64,000 nucleotides of DNA from Cupriavidus consociatus (GTDB lineage Bacteria > Pseudomonadota > Gammaproteobacteria > Burkholderiales > Burkholderiaceae). The stretch is taken from contig NZ_JAGIQA010000015.1 in assembly GCF_017814975.1 (NCBI RefSeq), positions 1 to 64,000 on the forward strand. The letters are read 5' to 3'. Each line of letters opens with the position of its first letter. The stretch's first letter is position 1. The notes under the pieces were generated by a model. The model ran no database searches, was not told the DNA's origin, and saw only the letters and a program-made list of their open reading frames with translations. Both the position numbers and the translations under genes were made by a program. Below are positions 8,440 to 17,178 of the stretch, piece by piece.

Positions 8440-9311
8440 TCACGACGCCACGCGCCGCAGGCACGCCAAAAACCACTGCGCCAGCGCCGGCACCGGTCGC
8501 TGCAGATTGAAAAGAATGTGGCTCTGGAACACGACTACCGGCTCGAACGGGATCGCCTTCACGCCGGCAGGTTTCAAGCTGCGCACCACCAGCGGGTTGA
8601 CCACGCTTACGCCCAATCCCATGCCGACCATGGTGCAGATGGTAGCGGCGTAGGGTGTCTCCAGCGTCAGCACGCGGCGATCGTCCGCCGCGAATGCCGC
8701 GTCGACGGTAGTGCGGGTGCCGTCGCCGTGGGTCAGCGAGATAAAGGGCTCGCCGACGAGGTCGCTGGCATGGACACGCCGTTTGCGCGCCAGCCGGTGC
8801 GTGGCTGGCACGATGCACACACCGTCCTCGCGCCGCAGCAATTCGCTGCGTATGCCAGTAACTTCCGCCAGGTATGACACCAGGCCGATGTCGCAGAAGC
8901 GCGCAGCGGTCCATTTGGCCACGGTCGGCGAATCGTTGGTATGCACGGCGATCGGCACGTCCGGATAGCGCTCGCGGAACGCGAGGATTGCCTGGGGCAT
9001 CACGCTCATGGCGATCGATGGCACGGTGCCGATGCGCAAGGTCCCCACGCCTGACTCACGGATGGAGCGTGCGGAGGCGCGCAGGCTGTCGAGCCCCACG
9101 AAGGAGCGCTCGACGTCAAGGAACAGTGCTTCGGCCTCGTCCGTCGGCACGAGCCGGTGGCCGACGCGCTCGAACGGAAGCCGGCCTCCCGTTCGAGCAG
9201 GCTGACCAGGCGGCTGATATTTGGCTGGGAGGTATGCAACTGCGCCGCCGCTTCCGTCATGGAGCGCGTCAGCATGACGGCGCGAAAGGCTTCGATCTGC
9301 TTGTAGTTCAT
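8440..9311 (-). pseudogene. LysR-family regulator, frameshifted
   Basis: The helix-turn-helix half starts at ATG 9311 (MNYKQIEAFRAVMLTRSMTE, QPNISRLVSLLEREAG). After LEREAG, near 9185, the frame shifts: one missing base is enough to restore LPFERVGHRLVPTDEAEALF and the complete effector domain to the stop at 8440. The remaining 240 codons have no further defects, so the lesion is recent or a sequencing error. It is divergent from the argininosuccinate-lyase paralogue at 9437 and was presumably its regulator. A split protein is unlikely to activate transcription. Confidence 0.8.
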
Positions 9312-9436
9312 GGCGTGAAAAGCGCTGGGGGCACGCCGAGCATATCAAATCCGTATAGATTTCCAAAAATTCCTGATTTGACGTTATATGACACGGATTT
9401 CCATACTGACTCCAACATTTCCGGAGATCGAACAGC

Positions 9437-10942
9437 ATGGAATCCAAAGTCAGCCGCCGCCTGACCCAACCCACCGCCGCCGAAGTCTGCGAGCACATCT
9501 ACCTGCCGCGCCTGATGCGCGAATTCGGCAGCGGCTTTCCCTATCTCACCGACATCAATCAGGCCCACCTGCTGATGCTGCACGGAAGCGGGCTGATCCC
9601 CGCCGACGTGGCTGCGTTGCTGGCGCGGGCATTGCTGCGCATTGAGGCCGAAGGCGCGCAGGCCGTGCCGCTGGACCCGGCCCGCGAGGACGCTTACTTC
9701 AACTACGAGGCCCACCTGATGCAGATTGCCGGTGCAGACGCCGGCGGACGCCTGCACGTCGCGCGCAGCCGCAACGACATCCTGGCCACGCATGACCGCC
9801 TGCGCGCGCGCGACCTGGCGCTCGACCTGCTGGAAGCGATACTGGCCGTGCGCGCTGTCGCGCTGGACAGGGCCGAGGCCTACGCCGAAGTGGTAATGCC
9901 CGGATATACGCACTTGCAGGCCGCGCAGCCAATCACCTATGGCTATTACTTGGCCGGAGTGGCCGAAGCACTCGGTCGCGATATCACGCGCATGCAACAT
10001 GCGCTGGCAGCGCTCGACGCATGCCCGCTGGGCGCCGGCGCGCTGGCGGGCACGGCGTTTGCCATCGACCGGGAAGCGACCGCACGCTGGCTGGGATTCA
10101 CCACCTTTGTGCCCAATTCGCTCGATGCGGTGGCGTCGCGCGACTTTGCCTGGGAGATGCTCTCGGCGATCACGATCGGCGCGGTAAGCTGGGGCCGCGT
10201 CGCGCAGGATCTCTATATCTGGGCGACGCCGGAGTTCGGCCTGATCGATTTCCCGGACAGCGTGGCGGGCACGTCCAGCATCATGCCGCAGAAAAAGAAC
10301 CCGGTCGTGCTCGAATACCTGAAAGGCAAAGGCGGCCATATGCTGGGCCTGCTGACGGGCGCGCTGACCGCGCTCAAGGGCAGCCACTTTACCCATTCCG
10401 GCGATGGCAACCGCGAGAGTATGCGCGGCTTCTGGGAAGCCGGCGATGAATGCCTGCGCTGCCTGTCGCTGCTGCGCCTGGTGATCGACAGCGCGACGCC
10501 GCAACAGACCGGCATGCTGTCGCGCGCCAGTCGCGACTTCTCCACGGCCACGGACCTCGCCGATGCGCTGGTGCGGGACGCCGCGATGTCATTCCGGCAG
10601 GCGCACCACGTCGTGGGCGCCGTAGTGCGCGACGCGCTCGATCAACATCTGCCCGCGAGCGAGATCAGCGCCGCCATGGTCGATGCCGCCGCCGTGCGCG
10701 TGGCAGGCCGTCCCGCAGGCTTGGACGCGGCCGCAGTCGCGCGATGCCTGGACCCCAGGCAGGGAGTCGCGGCGCGCATTGCTGCCGGTGGTCCTGCGCC
10801 GGCACTGGTGCGCGCAAACGTCACCACGCAACGCGCCACGATTACGCAAGCGCAGCAAGCCCGCGATGCCACTCGCCGCCGCCTGGATACGGCCCGCGAC
10901 GCGCTCAAGCGCTCGCTCGGACACCTCGCATCGCTTCACTGA
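9437..10942 (+). CDS. Argininosuccinate lyase-family C-N lyase
   Basis: 501-residue member of the fumarase/aspartase superfamily, which removes fumarate from an N-substituted aspartate by beta-elimination. Signature segments in order are HVARSRND (108-114), PGYTHLQ (155-161, catalytic His), and GTSSIMPQKKN (278-288, the Ser-loop that supplies the catalytic base). It is about 40 residues longer than housekeeping ArgH and has an Ala-rich C-terminal tail. It sits in a LysR / lyase / Bug solute-binding protein arrangement, not with arginine genes. This suggests uptake and cleavage of an exogenous N-succinyl-type compound, for example an aminopolycarboxylate such as EDDS, rather than arginine synthesis. 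The start has a GGAGA site. Confidence 0.75.
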   Translation: MESKVSRRLTQPTAAEVCEHIYLPRLMREFGSGFPYLTDINQAHLLMLHGSGLIPADVAALLARALLRIEAEGAQAVPLDPAREDAYFNYEAHLMQIAGADAGGRLHVARSRNDILATHDRLRARDLALDLLEAILAVRAVALDRAEAYAEVVMPGYTHLQAAQPITYGYYLAGVAEALGRDITRMQHALAALDACPLGAGALAGTAFAIDREATARWLGFTTFVPNSLDAVASRDFAWEMLSAITIGAVSWGRVAQDLYIWATPEFGLIDFPDSVAGTSSIMPQKKNPVVLEYLKGKGGHMLGLLTGALTALKGSHFTHSGDGNRESMRGFWEAGDECLRCLSLLRLVIDSATPQQTGMLSRASRDFSTATDLADALVRDAAMSFRQAHHVVGAVVRDALDQHLPASEISAAMVDAAAVRVAGRPAGLDAAAVARCLDPRQGVAARIAAGGPAPALVRANVTTQRATITQAQQARDATRRRLDTARDALKRSLGHLASLH

Positions 10943-11004
10943 GCAACGCCGCGCACCGCAGCCGGCATTGCCTATATCCTTTGTCCCACGGAGAACCTGC
11001 CCCC

Positions 11005-11973
11005 ATGAAATCCCTCGCCAATGCCCTGGTTGCCACTTGCCTGACAGTCACGACAAGCCTTGCCCTGGCCGGCACCTATCCCGACAAGCCGATCCGCATG
11101 GTCGTGCCCTTTCCGCCAGGCGGCACCACCGACCTGCTCGGCCGGGTGCTCGCGACCCGGCTGTCCGAAACACTGGGACAGCAGGTTGTGGTCGACAATC
11201 GTCCGGGCGCCGGCGGCACCATCGGCTCCGACGTGGTGGCCAAGGCGCCGGCCGATGGCTACACGCTGTTGTTCGGCACAGTGGGCACACAATCCATCAA
11301 CGCGTCGCTGTACAAAAAGCTGCCGTTCGATGCGCAGAAGGACTTCACGCCGGTCGCTCTGTTCGCCGGGGTCCCCAACATCCTGGTCGTCAATCCCAAC
11401 GTACCGGCCAAGACTGTGCAGGACCTGATGACCTACGCCAGGAGCCATCCCGGCGCGCTCAATATGGGTTCGGCCGGCAATGGCACGACCAACCACCTGT
11501 CCGGCGAGCTGTTCAAGTCGATGGCAAAGGTGAAGATTGTCCACATGCCATATAAGGGCAGCGACCCGGCCATGGCCGACCTGCTCGCCAACTAGGTGCA
11601 GTTGATGTTCGACAATTTGCCCGGTTCACTGCCGCACGTGAAGGCCGGGCGCCTACGCGCCCTCGCCGTGACCAGCGCCACACGCTCGCCCGCACTGCCT
11701 GAGGTTCCGACCATGGCCGAGGCCGGCGTGACTGGCTACGAAGCCGATGTATGGTTCGGCGTGGTGGGCCCGCGCGACCTGCCGCCGGAAGTGGCCACAC
11801 GCCTGTCGCAGGAAATCACGCGCATCGCGCAGGACAAGTCCATGCGCGACAAGCTGGTGCAGGCGGGAGCGTCGCCGCTGACGTCAACGCCGGACCAGTT
11901 CTCACTGCTGATCCGCAAGGATATGGAGAAGTGGGCCAAGCTGGTGAAGGAATCGGGGGCAACTATTGACTGA
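11005..11973 (+). pseudogene. TctC/Bug binding protein with in-frame amber stop
   Basis: The frame from ATG 11005 encodes a typical 322-codon Bug protein: signal peptide to SLALAGTYPDKPIRMVVPFPPGG, DNRPGAGGTIGSDVV, then MPYKGSDPAMADLLAN. A TAG at 11593-11595 follows, and the same frame resumes at once with VQLMFDNLPGSLPHVKAGRLRALAV to TGA 11973. In the family that position is usually Gln (...QVQLMFDN), so a single CAG to TAG change explains the stop. Nothing else is damaged. It sits 60 bases after the lyase gene and was probably its uptake partner. Readthrough by a suppressor tRNA or a sequencing error would make it functional. Confidence 0.85.
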
Positions 11974-12117
11974 GTTGGGTGAGGGGATCTTCTTGCCCGC
12001 CGGCGTGATGCGTTGCGTCGACACCCTGCTCGCCACGCCTTCCCTTTCGGCCAGTGCCTCGCTGATCGAGGGCGCGCCGTCCATCGCGCCGTCGCCTTTG
12101 CCCGCCAGGCTGCGGGT

Positions 12118-12612
12118 CTAGCTCACCACAAAACCGCGACCGTGCTTGGCCAGGGCGTAGTCGCGCGTATGCGCGAAAAACGTCTTGGGCACTATGGACG
12201 GTGAACGCTGCGCCGAGAATAGCACCGAGGGACGGTCGTCAGCACCGGGTCGAGCGTGCGGAAGCAGACACCCCGCTTTTGTACTCAATCGCAGTGATCG
12301 GGTCGATCAGTGCTACCCATAGCCCCTCCTCCACGAACGCGCAGATGCTCCACGACATTTGCGTCTCCACCTGAACCTTGCATTCGATGCCGTAACAGAC
12401 AAAGATGGCGTCGATCCGGCGCGAACCCAGCACACACGGCCGGGAGACAAAACACTCCCCCGCGAGGTCCTGCGGCACGATGACTTCCTTTCTGGCCTGC
12501 GGGTGCCTCAGTAGCAGCGCGCACACCATCCGTGTCGAGATCAGGCGCGCGCGTGCGCGGGTGGTTCATTGAAAAGATGGCGAAGGCCACGTCGTCAACT
12601 CAGGACATCATG
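12118..12612 (-). pseudogene. LysR-family regulator, C-terminal debris
   Basis: Pieces of a LysR effector domain occur in successive frames: VAFAIFSMNHPRTRA, then KEVIVPQDLAGECFVS, SRRIDAIF, and VETQMSWSICAFVEEGLWVA with LIDPITAIEY, then a last piece ending YALAKHGRGFVVS with TAG at 12118. At least two frame changes separate the pieces, and the N-terminal DNA-binding half is missing. It lies between the broken Bug gene and the recombinase and marks the edge of the decayed catabolic block. Confidence 0.65.
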
Positions 12613-12995
12613 TGACTCTTTCCCCGCTGGCTTGGTCGTTGGCTGCCTGACGGCGTGGCGATTACATTTTCCGGCCGCTATCTGAGCTCGGTGAGCTTAC
12701 CTGATAACTGTTATTATCAGGTTTAATTTTTTCCATACTATATGGGGTTTCGCACACTTCACTTGGTGTTTTGGACTGCTGGGAGGGGTGCCGGGAACGG
12801 CGCTAGAGCGGACAGGAAGGAACGTCCAGCCGCGTAGAAAGAGGAATTTCAGCGCCGGACACAAGAAGTCTAGCGGGAAAATGCGCCGACTTCCAGTCTT
12901 GCCGGGCCACGTAGCCCTCACCTCCCGCTGGCCTGGCATGCATGGACAAATGTTATCAGGTAAGAAGCGACCACCCAAAAGCTCAAACCTTTGTT
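12613..12995. other. Gene-free leader of the recombinase with TTATCAGG repeats
   Basis: Contains an AT-rich patch (about 12700-12745) in otherwise GC-rich DNA. The perfect inverted repeat CCTGATAA (12700-12707) / TTATCAGG (12714-12721) has a 6-base centre, and a third copy TTATCAGGT sits at 12953-12961. Tyrosine recombinases use short inverted core arms with a 6-8 base centre, so this may be a crossover or binding site. It may equally be the promoter and operator of the recombinase gene. No other gene was found here. Confidence 0.45.
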
Positions 12996-14846
12996 ATGGC
13001 TCAACACAACCACGTCGCTGCCGATACCCCGCGTTACACCCGGGCCGACTTCACGGCCCTACGCTTTCGGCTCAATCGCATCCCGACCGCGGACATCCTG
13101 GTGCGCGTCTATGACGAAGACGCTTTGCTCGCCGTCGGCATCGAGACCTCGGCGCAGCTGGAAGCCAGACTCGACGCCATGCGCGACCATCTGGTCGAGC
13201 GAGTCTGCCTTAGCAATCCGTATCTTTCGGCGAGCCTGGCAGACGCCCGCCGTTTCAATCGCTGGCCTAAGACCGCCATTGACTATTTGGTGCGTGCCGC
13301 CGACCAGGATTTCTCCCAGCCGAAGCCTGATGATCCGGTGTCGGCATGGCTGCGTCCCATCGTATTCCAGGCATTGCGGCACGAGAACATCCTGACTGTC
13401 GCCCAGCTACATGCCTATATCGCACTGCGGGGCAGGCGCTGGTATTTGCCCGTGCCGCGGCTGGGTGCCGGCAAAGCCCGTGCGATCGAGCGCTGGCTGC
13501 AGGCCCATGCAGCCACGCTGGGCCCGCTCGTCATCGTCGACGACACGCCCCAGTCGGGATCGGTCGACCTGGGCGCCGATCTCGCGCGCAACCTGGTGCC
13601 ACTGGAGCGGATACAGCGGATCGTGCCGACGCTCGACGGCAGCCAGGGCCGTAACCGGGCGCCGGGCTTCTGCCTGATTGCCGCGCGTCATGATTTGGAG
13701 GCGATCCAGGCCTACCTGTACCGGTTCCGTGACCGGGACAAAACCGCGCGCGCCTACCAGAAGGAGTTGGAGCGCTTCCTGCTCTGGTGCGTGAGCGTGC
13801 GCCGCACCGCGTTGTCCAGTGTCGGCGCCGACGATTGCGAGCACTACAAGGATTTCCTGGCGCAGCCAGATCCATCCTGGATGGGCCCCAAGGCGCCACG
13901 CACCTCGGCCCGCTGGCGCCCGTTTGCCGGCGCCCTCAAGCCGGAATCCCAGCGCTATGCGGTGCTGGTGCTGCGAGGCTTCTTTGCCTGGCTGGTGGGC
14001 GTGCGCTACTTGGGCGGCAACCCCTGGCTGCTGGTTCAGGACCCGTTGACGGCGCACCGGCAAGTGCCGATCGCAGTCGAGAAGGCCTTGCCCAGCCAAC
14101 TGTGGGAGGCACTCATACGGCCCGAAGGTATCCTCGACCGGCTCTGCGCGAAATGGTCCTCGCCGCCACAGGCAGCGCCGCTGGCCGCGAAAGACGCCGA
14201 TGCACCAGGTGCCCAATACCGTCTGGCGCGCGCGGCCGTGTTGCTGTTGGGGTGCAGTGGCGCGCGCCGCGAGGAGGCGGCCCGCGCGCTGCGATGCCAT
14301 CTCCAGCCGGTACCGGAACAGGCCGGCATCCCCGCTGGCCTGTGGGAACTGGCCCTGCTCGGTAAGCGCAACAAGTCGCGCACCGTGTTCCTTCCCGCCC
14401 GAGTCATCGACGCCTTGCGCAAGCACTGGGCCGACCGCGGCCACGATTTCGAGAATCCAGATCAACCGTTAGCGCTGCTCTCGCCAGTGGTGGTGCCTTT
14501 GACGCGTACGGCCCAGGCAAAGCACCTTAGCCTGGAGGACGGCGCGCCCGTGCTGAATGGCAAGGGATTCTCACCGGATGGGCTCTATCAACTGCTGACG
14601 ACGACGCTGCTGCGTATCGCCGACGACGCCACGCTTCCCCTGGCCGCGGCAGAGCGTGACCTGCTGCGCCATGCGGCGCCTCATGCGCTGCGGCATACCT
14701 TTGCCACCCATGCGGTGGCAAACGAGATGCCTGCGGACGTCCTCCAACGGCTATTGGGGCACGCCTCATTGCAAACGACCTCTCTGTATGTCCGCGCCGA
14801 ACGGGCGCGCGGTCTCGCCGCGGTGTCGAAGCTCTTCTCCGGTTAG
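12996..14846 (+). CDS. Large tyrosine recombinase (phage-integrase family)
   Basis: About 616 residues, roughly twice a minimal integrase. The N-terminal 200 residues (TPRYTRADFTALRFRLNRIP...) form an accessory domain typical of replicon-borne Burkholderiales integrases. A SAM-like core-binding segment follows (RAYQKELERFLLWC...RYAVLVLRGFFAWLV). The C-terminal catalytic domain has Arg in GCSGARREEAARAL, the H-x-x-R box in HALRHTFATH (about residue 564) and nucleophile Tyr in LGHASLQTTSLYV (about residue 598). An alternative ATG at 12942 would add 18 residues; neither start has a clear ribosome site. Placed next to the centromere-like array and parAB, it more likely resolves replicon multimers than moves a phage, but that is inference. 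Confidence 0.85.
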   Translation: MAQHNHVAADTPRYTRADFTALRFRLNRIPTADILVRVYDEDALLAVGIETSAQLEARLDAMRDHLVERVCLSNPYLSASLADARRFNRWPKTAIDYLVRAADQDFSQPKPDDPVSAWLRPIVFQALRHENILTVAQLHAYIALRGRRWYLPVPRLGAGKARAIERWLQAHAATLGPLVIVDDTPQSGSVDLGADLARNLVPLERIQRIVPTLDGSQGRNRAPGFCLIAARHDLEAIQAYLYRFRDRDKTARAYQKELERFLLWCVSVRRTALSSVGADDCEHYKDFLAQPDPSWMGPKAPRTSARWRPFAGALKPESQRYAVLVLRGFFAWLVGVRYLGGNPWLLVQDPLTAHRQVPIAVEKALPSQLWEALIRPEGILDRLCAKWSSPPQAAPLAAKDADAPGAQYRLARAAVLLLGCSGARREEAARALRCHLQPVPEQAGIPAGLWELALLGKRNKSRTVFLPARVIDALRKHWADRGHDFENPDQPLALLSPVVVPLTRTAQAKHLSLEDGAPVLNGKGFSPDGLYQLLTTTLLRIADDATLPLAAAERDLLRHAAPHALRHTFATHAVANEMPADVLQRLLGHASLQTTSLYVRAERARGLAAVSKLFSG

Positions 14847-15022
14847 GGCGCCCCCGGCCAAAGCCTTCCGATTAGCGCTGAGGCTTCTGCCGTGTCCACC
14901 AATGTCTTGCGTGCGTTCGTTGCTGGCTGCGGCGTCCCGGAATGCAGCGCTGTTTCAGGCTAGCGTGGAGTTGACCCGCGCTACGTCAGGCACGAGGTCA
15001 GACCTGCTACGGAGCATCGGCA

Positions 15023-15433
15023 GGAATTTAGCGGCATGCGCACCGCGCTGGTTAGCCGAGCCGGAGCGCGGCTGTCCCGACTTGGGACAGCCGCCGCCTC
15101 CCAAGCCAAACAACGTGGGCACGTCATTGCCACAAGCGAAGGTTAGGCCCTGGAGGCGACCCGCTGGCAGAGATTCCGCGCCGAAGTGTCCCGACTTGGG
15201 ACAGCGCAGCCCGAGACAGCGGCGGCGCACCGCGTATCGGGAAGCCCTTGTGTCGGTGTCCCAAGTCGGGACAGTCCCGGCTGCACCAGGACATCGGTCT
15301 GCCGGCGCGGCGGTGGATGGTGCGAAGCTCGCTCGTGGGACAGCGAGGGCCCGCGCTTTGGACAGGGAGTTGGACGTGGCTAAGCCGACCCAGGTCCCAT
15401 GTTGGGGCAGCTGCTCCCGCGCGCCTAGGCGTG
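15023..15433 (+). repeat. Tandem duplication inside the palindrome array, copy 1
   Basis: This segment and 15470-15786 are diverged copies of one unit. Shared landmarks in the same order are GCGCTGGTTAGCCGAGCCGG, a palindrome, GGCAGAGATTCCGCGCCGAA, a palindrome, TATCGGGAAG, a palindrome, and TAAGCCGACCCAG before a degenerate palindrome. Copy 1 is longer owing to small insertions. The duplication accounts for at least eight of the sites. Confidence 0.7.
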
Positions 15434-15469
15434 TCACCTTGCGGCGCGTCACACGTGGATCAGAGTGAG

Positions 15470-15786
15470 GGAATTTGCGGCAGGTGCACCGCGCTGGTTA
15501 GCCGAGCCGGGGCGCAGCTGTCCCAACTCGGGACAGCGCCGCCTCGCTAATCTAACAACGCCGGCACATCCCCCGGAGGCGACCCCCTGGCAGAGATTCC
15601 GCGCCGAAAGCGTCCCGACTTGGGACGGCGCAGTCCGGGACAGCGTCGGCACACCGCATATCGGGAAGGCCTTGTGCCAGTGTCCCAAGTCGGGACAGTC
15701 TCGGCTGTTCGCCTCGACCGTGGGACAGGCAGCTAAGCCGACCCAGATCCCAAGTTGGGGCAGGTGCTTCCGCGCGCCGCGGCGTG
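15470..15786 (+). repeat. Tandem duplication inside the palindrome array, copy 2
   Basis: Second copy of the unit described at 15023-15433. Its second palindrome (15611-15627) has changed both outer bases symmetrically to CGTCCC...GGGACG, and its last site is degenerate, as in copy 1. Confidence 0.7.
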
Positions 15787-17134
15787 CATTGTGACCTGTC
15801 ACTCGTTGCGCAGAAGGTGGCATCGATTGCCGGATCGCGAGACATCGCACGTCAGCCCCTTCTCGGCACAAGGCCGTCTGGTTCCTATGGCCTCGGCTGC
15901 CGCAAACGGGGACTGCCCAACCTTCGGAATCGCTCCGCGGGTACAGGATGGAACAACCACCGTCGAATTCTCTTCCCCAACAAGTGTCCCAAGTCGGGAC
16001 AGGCTGGTTGCGGCACGCGGCAGGCCGCCGCTCGCGACGGTGCAGGCGCGACGCTGGCCTTCAACGCGCCCGGTCGTTGGCCTCGTTTAGGGCAAGGCTC
16101 GCCCGAAGTATTGGTGGTTGTAGTCCCAGTGATAGCAGCTGATCGGCCGACAGGCCGTCGCACGATTCAGCAGCACAGACATGGTCTCCTACCGGCGCGT
16201 TTCTCAGGGAGCGGAGTCCATTCGGACCGGTGCAGGCATGCCCGCGCGTTTCAGTTCAACCGCCACCCTGCGACGGCTGGAGGGACCGCAACGTGGATTG
16301 GCTCGCCGAGACTCGAACCTGATGTCCCGAGTTGGGACAGTCCCTTCAATGCCACGTTGGTGAACCGACAACCTTCGATCGGTGTATTTCGCGCCGGGTG
16401 ACGCGGGGCTGGGGCACGACATGGGTTAGCCGCCGCATTGCACGAGTCTCGGCGTTCGTCGCCGGCGCTTCGCGCTATTAAAGGACACCGAGGCGCTCCG
16501 CAATATAGCTTGCGGCAGCGCGGCTGATACGATGGCAGTGTCCCAAGTCGGGACAGTTTCCCCACTTTCGCTCGCAGCACACTCGGTCCGCCTGGCGACA
16601 GGTTGCCCGGTTGGGCTGGACCGCTTGCGTCTCACCGCTTGCGCGATTGGCGGCGTTTCAGCATGCCGCTGGCCCGAGCTCCATCAGCGTCCGGCAGTGG
16701 GCCATTCGGATGCAGGCGTGCGTCCGTCGTTGCCGCGACGAGCGATCGAATGCCACAGCCATACTGTGGGCAGGTGTCCCAACTCGGGACAGTCTCGCGC
16801 TCTGGCGTTCCGGCCACTGTGCGGTGGTCAAGGCCACCACCCATGGTGCCACCGCTCGCCTGCGCAGGGTCTCGCCGAGGCGGCGCTTCGGAAGCGCCGA
16901 CTGTCCCAACTCGGGACAGATGCCCGGAGCGCTCGCACCCAGCTCCCTCGCACCTTCTGAAACGTCCGTACTGCAAAGCGCCCGACTGATCTGCAAGTTT
17001 CCCAGGGGCATGTGGTCAGTGTCCCAACCCGGGACAGCAGCCCAATCCCCAAGGGCCTAATCACTGCTGGGGAAACGAAGCCTGCCTGATACGGCGGCAC
17101 CAGATGCTAGCGGGCTCGCCGTTAGCGGCCAAAC

Positions 17135-17165
17135 AAAAAGCCCGCCATGTGGCGGGCCTTTTGTC
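17135..17165 (-). terminator. Rho-independent terminator of parAB
   Basis: GCCCGCC (17140-17146) and GGCGGGC (17151-17157) form a 7-bp G+C stem with a 4-base loop, flanked by A and T tracts on both sides. On the minus strand it lies 14 or more bases past the parB stop and ends in TTTTTGTTT. Confidence 0.85.
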
Positions 17166-17178
17166 GAGTCGCCTCAGA

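Larger units (their letters stand above)
14847..17105. repeat. Array of about 14 palindromes TGTCCC-N5-GGGACA, candidate parS centromere
   Basis: A 2.2-kb gene-free tract. Eleven copies have intact arms: 15073-15089, 15187-15203, 15257-15273, 15519-15535, 15681-15697, 15985-16001, 16323-16339, 16539-16555, 16775-16791, 16902-16918 and 17020-17036. Three more are degenerate: 15393-15409, 15611-15627 and 15746-15762. The 17-mer is TGTCCC-RASTY-GGGACA with little variation (centre GACTT, AAGTC, AACTC, GAGTT or AACCC). Spacing is 65-340 bases. The tract ends 70 bases before the terminator of parB. Clustered palindromes beside parAB are the classic centromere layout, so ParB is the most likely binder; the recombinase on the other side is an alternative. 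Confidence 0.7.

Noticed and set aside
14847..17105. CRISPR array
   Set aside because: The repeated units are short palindromes with irregular spacing (65-340 bases), no constant-length spacers and no cas genes.
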